Positions 44,432 to 53,830 of a DNA stretch of 64,000 nucleotides are shown piece after piece (the first letter of the stretch is position 1; each line of letters opens with the position of its first letter). The notes under the pieces were generated by a model. It was not told the origin of the DNA. It saw only the letters and a list, made by a program, of their open reading frames with translations, and made no database searches. Both the position numbers and the translations under genes were made by a program. The DNA is from Chitinophaga sp. Ak27 (GTDB lineage: Bacteria; Bacteroidota; Bacteroidia; Chitinophagales; Chitinophagaceae): positions 310,001 through 374,000 of the forward strand of contig NZ_JABAOB010000009.1 in the NCBI RefSeq assembly GCF_012726295.1. Direction: 5' to 3'.

Positions 44432-46330
44432 TTACCATCCGTAGTTCTGCACCAGTTTAGGATTGTTCAGCAGGTCCCAGCTATCAAGTGGCCAGAGGTA
44501 ATTACGGGTCTGGAAAGTTTGGCGGAAGAGGGTGCGTACGCGATAATAGAATACCGGGTCTGATTGATCCACATCCCATCCGGTAACGGCTTTGTTGAGT
44601 TCTTCCATACTTCTTTTCCAGCGACGCAGGTCCCAGAAGCGGGCGCCTTCCATAGCCAGTTCGATGAGTCTTTCCTGTTGGATAATCTGTCTGAAGCCTT
44701 CTTTTGTGGTGAACTTCACCGGATTGCGGGAATAGTTGCTCCAGGCAGCTTGCACACCTGGGATACCGGCCCTGGCTCTCACCCGGTCAATATATTTAAA
44801 TGCTTCTGGCTGAGGGCCGCCCAGTTCATTGAGTGCTTCTGTATAAAGCAGGTAGAGATCTGCCAGGCGTATTTCCGGCCAGGAATACGATTCTATATAC
44901 AGGCCTTGTCCTTCCTGGATTTCATCTTTCCAGTTGATCAACTTCTTGGCGAAGTAACCGGTCACGTTGTTGTCGTAGATATTTTTACGGGTTTGTATTT
45001 GTCCGGCTTTACATTCTATGTGGAAAGTTTTCTTTTGCATCATCCACATGGCGCCATCGAAAGCGAGGTCGGCATAGAAGCGGGGTTCCCGGTTGAAATG
45101 TGCGGCTGCGGTGGTATAGCCTTCCAGGATTAGTTCTCCTTCTGCTTTGGTAGCGGTTCTCAGTTTATAGCGGTTGTTGTAGTCCCAGGTAATATCTTCA
45201 TTGATAGGTACGCCTTTATCGCTATAGAATTGTTCGGCAATTTTCATGGTAGGGGCAAAGGAGCCTACGGGCGATTCGTTGCCTATTCGTGCAGGGTCGA
45301 GGCGGGGCAGGGCCTGGCGCTGAATATCATAGGTAGTGGAGTTGGGATTATTCCAGATAATTTCCGGGTTCCATTCTTCGCAGGTGCTATTGCGGATCGA
45401 CATTTGCCGGGTGAGGGTATCCGATAGCGTTACGCCCAGCTGGGCGAAGGTATAGAGCACCATGCCATTTCTTTCACAGGCGTCGATGGCTGTTTTACAG
45501 GCATCTGCAGCTTTCTTCCACTTGCCGGCATCGTAGGCAGCATTGAAGAGGGGTGTTCCGTCATAGTTTTTAAAGCCATTGTAGTCCGGGTTGCCGTTGT
45601 ACAGGGGACTGGCTGCAGTCACCAGTATCCTGGCTTTGATGGCCAGCGCTATCGGACGGGTAATACGTCCCAGCTCAGTAGACCTGTCGGCGATGATTTC
45701 CGGTAAGCCGGCAGCAGCGGTATCCAGCAGGTTGCTGATGTAATTGAATACAGAGTCTACGTGTACGCGGGGCACCTTGGCCGCTTCTGCAGAAGTAGCA
45801 ATAGGCAGGTTGTGATCAATAATAGGAGCGGGGCCATACATTCTCACCAGTAGCCAGTGATAGTAGGCTTTGAGAAATTTTACCTCCGCAATCCAGCGGT
45901 CTTTTTCCGCCTGGCGCATGTCTACTACCTTGTTGATGTTGTCGAGGAAGATGTTGCAGTCCCGCAAGGCACGGAAGTTTACTCCCCATTGCGACATATA
46001 GATATTATTGGCGCTGAGAAAGCCTTGTGCAATCTGCCAGGGTGTTTCACTGGTGCTGTACGGGCGTACCATCCAGAATTCATCGCCGGCCGCCAATGCG
46101 GGATTGGCGCCGATATCGGAGGAATACGGCAGGTAAGAGTAACAGGTAAACAGGTATTTCTGTGCCTCTGCACGCATGGTAAAGGCATTGTCGATAGTAG
46201 CCACGTTATCGGGTACTACGTCCAGGAATTTTTTACAGCCGGCCAGCTGCAGTAACAGGAGGCATAGTAACGTCCTCTGAATGTGCTGGCGGAAGAAGAG
46301 GGTATATAATTTAGTCAGTGGTTGTTTCAT
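44432..46330 (-). CDS. susD: SusD/RagB-type glycan-binding lipoprotein
   Basis: 632 residues. The lipoprotein signal ends LAGC (about 31), with KKFLDVVPDN right after it, as in most SusD proteins. TPR-like helices (AEVKFLKAYYHWLLVRMYGPAPIID) and the C-terminal SusD end (ARFWDLRRWKRSMEELNKAVTGWDV and LWPLDSWDLLNNPKLVQNYGW) are clear. It caps the SusC porin and captures oligosaccharides at the cell surface. It follows susC by 23 nt. Confidence 0.95.
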   Translation of the reverse strand: MKQPLTKLYTLFFRQHIQRTLLCLLLLQLAGCKKFLDVVPDNVATIDNAFTMRAEAQKYLFTCYSYLPYSSDIGANPALAAGDEFWMVRPYSTSETPWQIAQGFLSANNIYMSQWGVNFRALRDCNIFLDNINKVVDMRQAEKDRWIAEVKFLKAYYHWLLVRMYGPAPIIDHNLPIATSAEAAKVPRVHVDSVFNYISNLLDTAAAGLPEIIADRSTELGRITRPIALAIKARILVTAASPLYNGNPDYNGFKNYDGTPLFNAAYDAGKWKKAADACKTAIDACERNGMVLYTFAQLGVTLSDTLTRQMSIRNSTCEEWNPEIIWNNPNSTTYDIQRQALPRLDPARIGNESPVGSFAPTMKIAEQFYSDKGVPINEDITWDYNNRYKLRTATKAEGELILEGYTTAAAHFNREPRFYADLAFDGAMWMMQKKTFHIECKAGQIQTRKNIYDNNVTGYFAKKLINWKDEIQEGQGLYIESYSWPEIRLADLYLLYTEALNELGGPQPEAFKYIDRVRARAGIPGVQAAWSNYSRNPVKFTTKEGFRQIIQQERLIELAMEGARFWDLRRWKRSMEELNKAVTGWDVDQSDPVFYYRVRTLFRQTFQTRNYLWPLDSWDLLNNPKLVQNYGW

Positions 46331-46353
46331 GTTTGCACAGTTAAAACGGTGAA

Positions 46354-49300
46354 TTAAAGTCCTACGTTGATACCGAAGTTGACAACCCGCTGTACGGGGT
46401 ATCCAAGCCCGTTACCACCCATTTCAGGGTCCCATGTTTTGAATTTGCTGATCACAAACAGGTTAGACGCATTCACGTAAATGCGGGCATTGGTCATACG
46501 GATCCTGTCCAGGAAATGTTTGGAGAACGTATATCCTGCTTCCACTGATTTTAACCGCAGGAAGTTGCCGCTGCGCATCCACCAGGTAGAACTTTGGTTG
46601 TTATTATTCACGAAATAGTCGCTCAGGCGGGGCCACATGGCATACAGGTTCCTGTTGCCTTCACTCCAGTGGTCGTCTGCAATAGCCTGTAAGAGTCCAT
46701 GCTGTCCGCCACCATTTAATACGAAAGGAGAAATGGAGTAGGAGTCAATCCAGAAAGACGACCTGGCAGAGCCCTGGAAGAAGAAGCTGAAGTCTACCTG
46801 TTTGTAACCGAACGACCATCCGAAGCCATAGGTAATTTCAGGCACGGTGGGTAAGCCGATAGGTACCATATCTGCATCGGTGATTTTGCCGTCGCCATTT
46901 ACATCATGGTATTTGATGTCTCCACCCATTACCTGTTGTCCCCAGTTCTGGTAGGCAGAATTGGCTACTTCCTGGTCATCTACAAACAGGCGTTCTGCGA
47001 TGTAGCCGAAGTTTTGAGAGAGCGACTGGCCCACGCGGGAGCGGTATGCTTCGGGGTATTTAGGCTCTTCATTTACCAGCAGTTTACTGGATGCATAGGT
47101 GAAGTTGCCCCTGAATTGTACGAAGGAATTATTCATAAATTCTTTCGTATAGGAGGCGGCAACATCTACACCTCTGCCAGAGGCTTCTCCCACGTTGGCC
47201 TGTGTATTGGCATTCAGCCCCATGGTGCTGGGGAGGGTGCTCCGCGTCATCAGGATATTGGTACGATGCTCTTTGTATACGTCTACCTGGAGGTTCAGTG
47301 CCTTAAACATATTGATTTCCAGGCCGAGATTTGTTTTGTAGGATTTTTCCCAGGTGATTTCCCTGTTTTCATAGCGGTTCACTGAAACGCCGGGAGAATA
47401 GAAACTTTTTTTCTCTCCAAAGTAAGCGCCTTTATTGCCATCGCTCATATTTACATCTGAGAGATAAAAGAAGCGGTCATTTTCGTTACCGATCTGGTCA
47501 TTTCCGACGATACCGTAGGTCGCTCTCAGTTTCAATACGTTGATGGTATTGGTTAAAGGTTGGAAGAATGCTTCATTATGCATGTTCCAGGCTACCCCGG
47601 CAGAGGGGAAAAAACCGAAGCGGTGGTTGCTGGCAAAACGTTCGGACCCGTTGTAGCCGAAGTTAAATTCAGCCAGGTAGCGGGTATCGTAATCGTAGGT
47701 AGCGCGGCCGGAAACGCCCTGGTTGCGGTGAGGCAGCGATGTTTGTAGCGTGCCGGCATTGGCGGTGAGGTAGTTGCGCACCAGGCCAATGAGCATACCG
47801 GATACGTTGTGTACTTTATTGAACTGCTGGTTGTAGTTCAGCGCCGCTTCGAAATAGGAAGTGGTGTTGAGCGTTTTCTGGCCGGGATAGTAGTTCAGGT
47901 ATTCTGTTCCATTGGTGTTGAGGGAAGAGAGCTGTGGTGTTTTATCAACATCATATTTCAATGTATAAAAATAAGGTGTATAACCGCGGGTTACATCAAA
48001 ATAAGAGTAACGCTCTGTATATCCCATGATCCTGCCGGTTAAGCCGGGCAGCAGGAATTTGAAGTCCTGTTTAACTTCGGCCTGCACCAGGAGCGTGGAG
48101 GTGTTATATTGCTGATAGCCCGATACAGAATTGGCATAGGGGTTATTATACAGGTTGCTGCCATCGCCGGGCAGGCTACCGAATCCGGGTTTTACGGCGT
48201 TACCAAACAGTGGATGTTTTAACTCCGGCGCAAAGCTGGAGGGGTATATGGCCGGAAACATTACCGGGTTGGCCCAGATGGTTTGTGAAAATAATCCTGC
48301 GCCGCCGCCAATGGGGCCGTTGTAATCGTCGAATTGTCCGTAAGTACGTACAATGGCTTTCGTAGTAGGCGTGAGATTGATATCGACGTTGGAACGGAGT
48401 GCGTAATTTTTTAGTTTGATGTTACTGTTGAAGTTATTGCGCTGATCTACGTTCAGCACGCCGTTGTCTACGTTGTAAGTGCCGGACACATAGAACTGGG
48501 CTACCTTTCCACCTCCTTTCAGGTTGAAGTTGGTGCGCTGGTTGTTGGTATAGTCTTTAATCAGCAGTTTAATCCAGTTGTTGTTGGGATACAGCAGGGG
48601 GTCATCGCCGGCAGCGGTATGGTCAATTTTAGATTGTGAGTATTGTACATCGCGCAATGGGTTCCGGGTAAGTACGGCTTCATTGGCGAGGTTCATGTAG
48701 GTAATGTTATCGGCAAATTTGAAATTGCGTGTATTGGTGGATAATGAATTTTCGAAGCGTACGTTGAGTGTTGTTTTGGCTTCCACGCCGGATTTGGTGG
48801 TTACGAGCACCACGCCGTTAGCGCCCCTGGCGCCATAGAGGGAAGAAGCGGTAGCATCTTTCAGGATAGAAAAACCGGCGATATCGTCGGGCTGCAGGCG
48901 GGCCAGGTCAGTGGTGCTGGATTCCATACCATCTATCAGGATGAGGGGGTCCACTTTACCGGTACCAAAGGTAGTGATACCACGGATGAAGAAGCTGGCA
49001 TTGTCTTTCCCGGGTTCCCCGCTACGCTGGAAGGAGATAACGCCCGACAATCGGCCGGCGAGCATGGTGGTGAGGTTGCTCGTAGGACCTTTCAGCTCTT
49101 TAGGATTGATGCTGGTAACAGCACTTACCATACTGGTCTTTTTCTGGGTACCATACGCTACTACCACTACTTCTCCCACATCGGACACTTTTTGTTGCAT
49201 CACAATTTTCAGGAGTCTATCATTTTTTACCTGTACGGTTTGCGGCTGCATCCCTACCATGGTGAACATGAGGCTGTCGCCGATATTGGCTTCAATATTA

Positions 49301-49809
49301 AACACGCCGGTTTCATCGGTGAGGGCGTTGGTACGGGAGGTTTTGTTGACTACCGTAACGCCTACCATGGGGGTGCCATTCGGTTCCGTTACCTGTCCTT
49401 TAATTTTGATGCGTACGTTGTCGGGTACAGAGGACTGGATAACGGGTTTTCTTTTAAGAATAATTGTTTTTTTGAGAATAGAATAGGTGAGTGGCTGATC
49501 TCTGAAAACTTCTTCCAGGGCCCGCTCCAGGGGTACATTTTCCTGTGAGTAGTTAACAGGTTTGGCATTGTTGACCATTTGGAGGTCAAATACAAAAACA
49601 TATCCTGTTTGTTTCCTGATCGATTTCAGTACTTCAACCAGGGGCGCGGCCTTGGCATGCAAGGTTACCTGTTGTACAGGCTCATTCGCGTGCGTTTGCA
49701 ACACAGCAGACAAGAGTAGTAATAAGGTGAGTTTCATAAAGCGCAATAGTTTTTGGTTCGATAAAAGGGGCCGGTCGGGGCGGCGTTTTTTGTGGAAAGT
49801 CTGCTTCAT
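46354..49809 (-). CDS. susC: SusC/RagA TonB-linked outer-membrane porin with STN domain
   Basis: Start set at the ATG at 49807-49809 (MKQTFHKKRRPDRPLL); the 15 residues before it are unlike the family. 1151 residues: signal peptide (LLLLLSAVLQTHA), STN domain (about 43-100, VTLHAKAAPLVEVLKSIRKQ) for signalling to FecR, CarboxypepD_reg-like domain (about 114-200, KGQVTEPNGTPMVGVTVVNK), plug with GEVVVVAYGTQKKTSMVSAV and DGMESSTTDLARL, and a barrel to the C-terminus (VNFGINVGL). The STN domain and a linked sigma/anti-sigma mean that substrate uptake switches on its own operon. The glycan is inferred to carry fucose from the GH29 enzyme. Confidence 0.95.
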   Translation of the reverse strand: MKQTFHKKRRPDRPLLSNQKLLRFMKLTLLLLLSAVLQTHANEPVQQVTLHAKAAPLVEVLKSIRKQTGYVFVFDLQMVNNAKPVNYSQENVPLERALEEVFRDQPLTYSILKKTIILKRKPVIQSSVPDNVRIKIKGQVTEPNGTPMVGVTVVNKTSRTNALTDETGVFNIEANIGDSLMFTMVGMQPQTVQVKNDRLLKIVMQQKVSDVGEVVVVAYGTQKKTSMVSAVTSINPKELKGPTSNLTTMLAGRLSGVISFQRSGEPGKDNASFFIRGITTFGTGKVDPLILIDGMESSTTDLARLQPDDIAGFSILKDATASSLYGARGANGVVLVTTKSGVEAKTTLNVRFENSLSTNTRNFKFADNITYMNLANEAVLTRNPLRDVQYSQSKIDHTAAGDDPLLYPNNNWIKLLIKDYTNNQRTNFNLKGGGKVAQFYVSGTYNVDNGVLNVDQRNNFNSNIKLKNYALRSNVDINLTPTTKAIVRTYGQFDDYNGPIGGGAGLFSQTIWANPVMFPAIYPSSFAPELKHPLFGNAVKPGFGSLPGDGSNLYNNPYANSVSGYQQYNTSTLLVQAEVKQDFKFLLPGLTGRIMGYTERYSYFDVTRGYTPYFYTLKYDVDKTPQLSSLNTNGTEYLNYYPGQKTLNTTSYFEAALNYNQQFNKVHNVSGMLIGLVRNYLTANAGTLQTSLPHRNQGVSGRATYDYDTRYLAEFNFGYNGSERFASNHRFGFFPSAGVAWNMHNEAFFQPLTNTINVLKLRATYGIVGNDQIGNENDRFFYLSDVNMSDGNKGAYFGEKKSFYSPGVSVNRYENREITWEKSYKTNLGLEINMFKALNLQVDVYKEHRTNILMTRSTLPSTMGLNANTQANVGEASGRGVDVAASYTKEFMNNSFVQFRGNFTYASSKLLVNEEPKYPEAYRSRVGQSLSQNFGYIAERLFVDDQEVANSAYQNWGQQVMGGDIKYHDVNGDGKITDADMVPIGLPTVPEITYGFGWSFGYKQVDFSFFFQGSARSSFWIDSYSISPFVLNGGGQHGLLQAIADDHWSEGNRNLYAMWPRLSDYFVNNNNQSSTWWMRSGNFLRLKSVEAGYTFSKHFLDRIRMTNARIYVNASNLFVISKFKTWDPEMGGNGLGYPVQRVVNFGINVGL

Positions 49810-49976
49810 TTTTTCAGGTGGAATTGTAAGTTTAGGTAAAACAGGGTCCGGCACATGAGCGCATAGCTATGCCAGGAGCGGCATTAGCCGCAGCTGGTTT
49901 TTCACTGCCAGAATAACTGTTGTTTTTTTTGGTTGTCGTTTAGTTTGGTTGATACATACTTTCTATTATGGTAGTT

Positions 49977-51137
49977 TTAAGGTCTGACGGTAATTGTTTT
50001 ATCGGCGATATCAAAATGAATACTTCCTGTTAACTCCAGCTGGCGTAGGATGTCTTTCAGGCTGTCGTGCCTGGAGAATGAGCCTGCAAAGGATTTGTCG
50101 GTGGTGGCGCCTTCGTATACAACGGTGAGATCGTACCATCGGGCCAGTTCCCGCATAATGGTTTTGATGTTATCGTTGAATTCGAAGCGGCCGGATTTCC
50201 AGGCAACGGCAACGTCGGTATCTACGCGGCTGATGCTGATCCCGGTGTGTTCGCGGTTGATCAGTGCTTGTTGACCGGGTTGCATTTTCCGGGTGATGCT
50301 GCCGCTGCTGACGTTAATGGCTCCTTCCAGTAACGTGGTACAGATGTTTTCTTCTTCATATGCCTTGATATTAAAGGCGGTGCCCAGTACCGCTACCTTC
50401 ATGTTATTGGTTTTTACAATAAAGGGCTGATTGGCTTGTTGGGCGATGTCAAAATATACTTCTCCGCGTATGGTTACCTCGCGGGTGCTATCTTTAAAGG
50501 CGGTGGGGAAACTAATAGATGAGGCGGCGTTGAGCCAGGCTTTTGTGCCATCGGGCAAAATGAGCTGGTAGATGCCCCCTTTGTTGGTGTATACGGTATT
50601 GATAGTTGGTACTACGGATGGAGCGCTGTTATATGCCAGCACATTTCCCTTTTTACTAACGGAAACGCCTGATTGAACGTCAACATCTGTGGCGGTGGTA
50701 TGGTCCAGGTCAATTTCCTCGCCATTACCCATTACCAGGCGGGCGTGTTCGTTTTTGGGCCTGGGAGCATGCACACTGGCCATCGGTTTGTTGGTGCTGG
50801 TATGGCTCCTGGTATATATTATATAACCTGCGGTGGCAGCGGCGACGAGGGTGCAGGCAGCTACGGTGAGCCGTTTCCATACCGGAAAGGTGTGTACGCG
50901 TGCCGGTGCGGGGGCCGCATTTGTTTGCATGATTTCCTGCAACATATTGCTGGCAGTATCGTCCGGCATGGTTTGGTCGTTATCCGTTGCCTGGAGCAGC
51001 AGTTCGTCCAGCAATTGCTTAAGCGCTTCATCGTGCGCCGACTGTGCCATCAGCTCCATCAGCTCATGTTGTTCTTCAGGCGTACATTGTTGTGCGTAAT
51101 ACCGCTCAAACAGGTATCTGAATCGGGATGCTGTCAT
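49977..51137 (-). CDS. FecR-family anti-sigma factor
   Basis: 386 residues. N-terminal cytoplasmic anti-sigma region (about 1-85, RFRYLFERYYAQQCTPEEQHELMELM), one transmembrane helix (about 88-108, LTVAACTLVAAATAGYIIYT), and the periplasmic FecR domain (about 165-270, VYTNKGGIYQLILPDGTKAWLNAASSI) plus a C-terminal DUF4974-like domain (about 310-385, RFEFNDNIKTIMRELARWYDL). It senses the STN domain of SusC through TonB and controls the ECF factor. The 81-nt gap to the sigma gene has no terminator, so the pair is probably one operon. Confidence 0.94.
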   Translation of the reverse strand: MTASRFRYLFERYYAQQCTPEEQHELMELMAQSAHDEALKQLLDELLLQATDNDQTMPDDTASNMLQEIMQTNAAPAPARVHTFPVWKRLTVAACTLVAAATAGYIIYTRSHTSTNKPMASVHAPRPKNEHARLVMGNGEEIDLDHTTATDVDVQSGVSVSKKGNVLAYNSAPSVVPTINTVYTNKGGIYQLILPDGTKAWLNAASSISFPTAFKDSTREVTIRGEVYFDIAQQANQPFIVKTNNMKVAVLGTAFNIKAYEEENICTTLLEGAINVSSGSITRKMQPGQQALINREHTGISISRVDTDVAVAWKSGRFEFNDNIKTIMRELARWYDLTVVYEGATTDKSFAGSFSRHDSLKDILRQLELTGSIHFDIADKTITVRP

Positions 51138-51218
51138 GAATAGCGATTTGATTTAGGTTGCTGTATAAGGGGACTATAAAATGAACCGGATGGGTTAGGG
51201 GTTTTGAAAAAAAACTTT

Positions 51219-51803
51219 TTAGTAAAACAGCCACATAATAACGAGGAAGGTATTGAGGTCCATACGGGCCACGCAGAAGGCGCGGATAGAGCGCATGGCA
51301 TTGGCCAGGTGTACTTTGATGGTTTCGGGAGAAAGTTGCAGCCGGTCGGCAATTTCATTTCTTTTCAGTCCCTCTTCCTTGCTGAGTTTATAGATCAGCT
51401 CCTGTTGCGGCGACAGCTGCGCAATAGCGCGTTGCAGGATTTGTTCGTATTCTTTATGAATAATAGCGGCGTCTTTTATTTCGTTGACTGCTGTGGCCGA
51501 AAGTTCGGATGCCGCCAGCTGTTGCCGGGCCATTAATTTCAGCGACGTAAAAATATGATTCCGGGTAACGGTAAACAGGTACGCTTTGAAATGACTGATT
51601 TCGTGTAACTCGCCACGCTTGAGCCACATTTTAAGAAAAATATCCTGTACTACATCTTCAGCCTGCGATGCAGAGCCCAGTAAACGGAAAGCAATGGCGT
51701 ATATACGGTGACGGTAGTGATGGAATACACTGGCAAAGGCATGATCCTCCCCCTGAGCAAGGCTCAGCAATAGTTCCCTTTCATTGTAGGTATTCACTTC
51801 CAT
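51219..51803 (-). CDS. ECF RNA polymerase sigma factor
   Basis: 194 residues, sigma-70 region 2 (about 25-90, FASVFHHYRHRIYAIAFRLLGSASQAEDVVQDIFLKMW) and region 4 (about 125-180, AQLSPQQELIYKLSKEEGLKRNEIADRLQLSPETIKVHLANA). The PUL-associated ECF group of Bacteroidota. It is divergent from the diadenylate-cyclase-like gene. It should direct transcription of the SusC operon when FecR releases it. Confidence 0.95.
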   Translation of the reverse strand: MEVNTYNERELLLSLAQGEDHAFASVFHHYRHRIYAIAFRLLGSASQAEDVVQDIFLKMWLKRGELHEISHFKAYLFTVTRNHIFTSLKLMARQQLAASELSATAVNEIKDAAIIHKEYEQILQRAIAQLSPQQELIYKLSKEEGLKRNEIADRLQLSPETIKVHLANAMRSIRAFCVARMDLNTFLVIMWLFY

Positions 51804-51965
51804 ACGTGGTTACAAGTACAGGCAAATTACTGTTTATATAGATAGGATATTTGCGTTAAATTCGCCGCTAATAATAGTATTTTCTCCTGTTGGTTCCTGG
51901 ATGCCTGTAATCCGCTATGCTGAAATGTTTTAATTTGCGCTTTCAAACATGCTGAACCTGGATTT

Positions 51966-53114
51966 ATGCAAGTAGTTAATGAAGCCACCTACCAGGCTGC
52001 CGTAAAGGTAGCCGGCACTATAGAAGCCCATTTCAGGAAACACCTTTCTGCCGCGAAAGCTAATGGAGAGGAAGACCTGGCTATTGTACCTGCTGCCCGC
52101 CAGGTAGAAAAAATTATCGATGTAGCTTTCTGGGCTAGTCTGCGTAAAGAAGAAGGAAATGCCATCCGTATATCACTGGCATTTTTACCGCCGTCGCAGG
52201 CAGGCAAGCCGTTGTTATTTGAGAAGCCGATATTGCTCACGCCCCAGCTGCTCACCAAGCTGGCCCCGGGTGTAGAGCGACCCGGTATACATATAGGTGT
52301 ATGGTTTGAAGGAGAGGAGTTATATGTATGGGGCACCACGATTAAATTGCCTAATCTTTGTTTTGTATTGGATGTATCGGAACCGGGACTGCTGGTGGTG
52401 AAACACCGCCGTGCTGCCGGTTTGGGAAAATTCACCAACGTAGCCGTGCTCCGTGGCGACCAGGTAAAAGTGGTGAACGAAGACAGCGGCCTGTTGCCCG
52501 ATAGTCCTATGATATTAAAATCGTTATTGGGGGTTACCTCTTCCTGTTTCTGGAATAATGGGGTGAATGTATTGATACAGATTGCCGTATCGATGCGGGC
52601 ACATAAGCGGGGAGGCATTTTACTGGTAACGCCTTCCCATAGTGAGGCGTGGCGCGATTCCATTATTCATCCGCTGCAATATCCTATTTCACCGGCCTTT
52701 TCAGGCGTAGCCGACTTGTTGCGGTATGACGGTAAAAGTGTTACAGAAATATTCTGGCAGAATGCCTTACGCCGGGAAGTAGAAAACATCACCGGGCTTA
52801 CCGCCGTAGATGGCGCCACTATTGTAAATGACCAACAGGAGCTGCTGGCTTTCGGCGCCAAAATCACCCGGGCAAAAGATGCGAAGCCCATTGAACAGGT
52901 ATTGATGGTAGAACCGATAGAAGGCGGCGTACCCACTTTGCTGCATCCATCGGCTATTGGCGGCACACGGCATTTATCGGCCGCCCAGTTTGTACATGAC
53001 CAACGCGATGCATATGCCCTGGTAGCTTCCCAGGACGGCTATTTCACTGTATTTTCCTGGTCGGAGCATCAGCAACTGGTACAGGGCCACCGCATAGACA
53101 TATTATTGTTATAA
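51966..53114 (+). CDS. Diadenylate-cyclase-like protein with DACNV-type sensor region
   Basis: 382 residues, no signal peptide or TM helix. The N-terminal region (about 25-150, AAVKVAGTIEAHFRKHLSAA then IRISLAFLPPSQ and HIGVWFEGEELYVWG) resembles the DACNV sensor domain that precedes diadenylate cyclases. The C-terminal region (about 235-382) has the DAC (DisA_N) signature: DGA at 282-284 (GLTAVDGATIVNDQQELLAFGAKI in two parts), then GGTRHLSAAQF (332-342) and DAYALVASQDGYF. DisA_N enzymes make cyclic di-AMP from two ATP. In active DACs the second motif is RHR; here it is R335-H336-L337, so activity is uncertain. Pseudouridine synthase follows 7 nt later. Confidence 0.75.
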   Translation: MQVVNEATYQAAVKVAGTIEAHFRKHLSAAKANGEEDLAIVPAARQVEKIIDVAFWASLRKEEGNAIRISLAFLPPSQAGKPLLFEKPILLTPQLLTKLAPGVERPGIHIGVWFEGEELYVWGTTIKLPNLCFVLDVSEPGLLVVKHRRAAGLGKFTNVAVLRGDQVKVVNEDSGLLPDSPMILKSLLGVTSSCFWNNGVNVLIQIAVSMRAHKRGGILLVTPSHSEAWRDSIIHPLQYPISPAFSGVADLLRYDGKSVTEIFWQNALRREVENITGLTAVDGATIVNDQQELLAFGAKITRAKDAKPIEQVLMVEPIEGGVPTLLHPSAIGGTRHLSAAQFVHDQRDAYALVASQDGYFTVFSWSEHQQLVQGHRIDILLL

Positions 53115-53121
53115 CAACGTG

Positions 53122-53724
53122 ATGAAGGAACGGTATTTTATTATCAATAAACCCAGCAATATGGTGTCCCAGTTTATCAGCTCGCACGAGGTGCGGCTGC
53201 TGGGCGAGCTGGATTTCGATTTTCCGGAGGGCACCCATGCCATCGGGCGGCTGGACAGCGATTCAGAAGGACTATTAATTTTAACCACCAATAAAAAAGT
53301 GACCCGGCTATTGTTCCAGGACAAGCCACATGAACGCACATACCTGGTAAAGGTAAAAGGCGTAATGACCGAGGCCACCTTGCAGCGGCTGAAAACCGGG
53401 GTAGCCATCCCGATTGGACGGGATGCCGTACATGTGTCTACTCCCCGCCGGATCGATATCGTAAACCGTCCTGACGGTTTGTTTGATCATCCCGGGGAGT
53501 TACCGCACACCGTGCCTCATACCTGGTTGTTGATCACCCTCACAGAAGGCAAGTTCCACCAGGTAAGGAAAATGGTGCTCGCGGTAAAGCACCGTTGCCA
53601 GCGCCTGATCCGGGTATCGATAGAAGACCTGGAGCTGGGAGATTTACAACCCGGAGAAGTGAAGGAGCTGCCGGAGGAAGAATTTTTCCGCTTGTTAAAA
53701 ATTGACAATTACGGAGATAGATAA
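53122..53724 (+). CDS. RluE/RsuA-type pseudouridine synthase
   Basis: ATG at 53122 preferred to the preceding GTG; 200 residues. No S4 domain. The catalytic aspartate is in AIGRLDSDSEGLLILT (Asp45), with KPSNM near residue 10 and EGKFHQVRKMVLAV near the end, matching the RsuA/RluE branch (E. coli RluE 207 residues). It isomerises a specific uridine in rRNA. It follows the DAC-like gene by 7 nt and is likely co-transcribed. Target site is not assigned. Confidence 0.93.
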   Translation: MKERYFIINKPSNMVSQFISSHEVRLLGELDFDFPEGTHAIGRLDSDSEGLLILTTNKKVTRLLFQDKPHERTYLVKVKGVMTEATLQRLKTGVAIPIGRDAVHVSTPRRIDIVNRPDGLFDHPGELPHTVPHTWLLITLTEGKFHQVRKMVLAVKHRCQRLIRVSIEDLELGDLQPGEVKELPEEEFFRLLKIDNYGDR

Positions 53725-53791
53725 CCGGAACAGGGTCAATTTAGCTACAGCATTAGTGAAGATCACATTAGGTTAACGGGTCGATTCTTAT

Positions 53792-53799
53792 TACGTTTG
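53792..53799 (+). promoter_or_regulatory. Bacteroidota -7 box for GH20
   Basis: TACGTTTG matches TAnnTTTG and is 31 nt before the ATG of the GH20 gene at 53831. No clear -33 box. Start and promoter agree. Confidence 0.5.
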
Positions 53800-53830
53800 C
53801 CTTTGGAATCATGCTTTAACGAAGATTATT

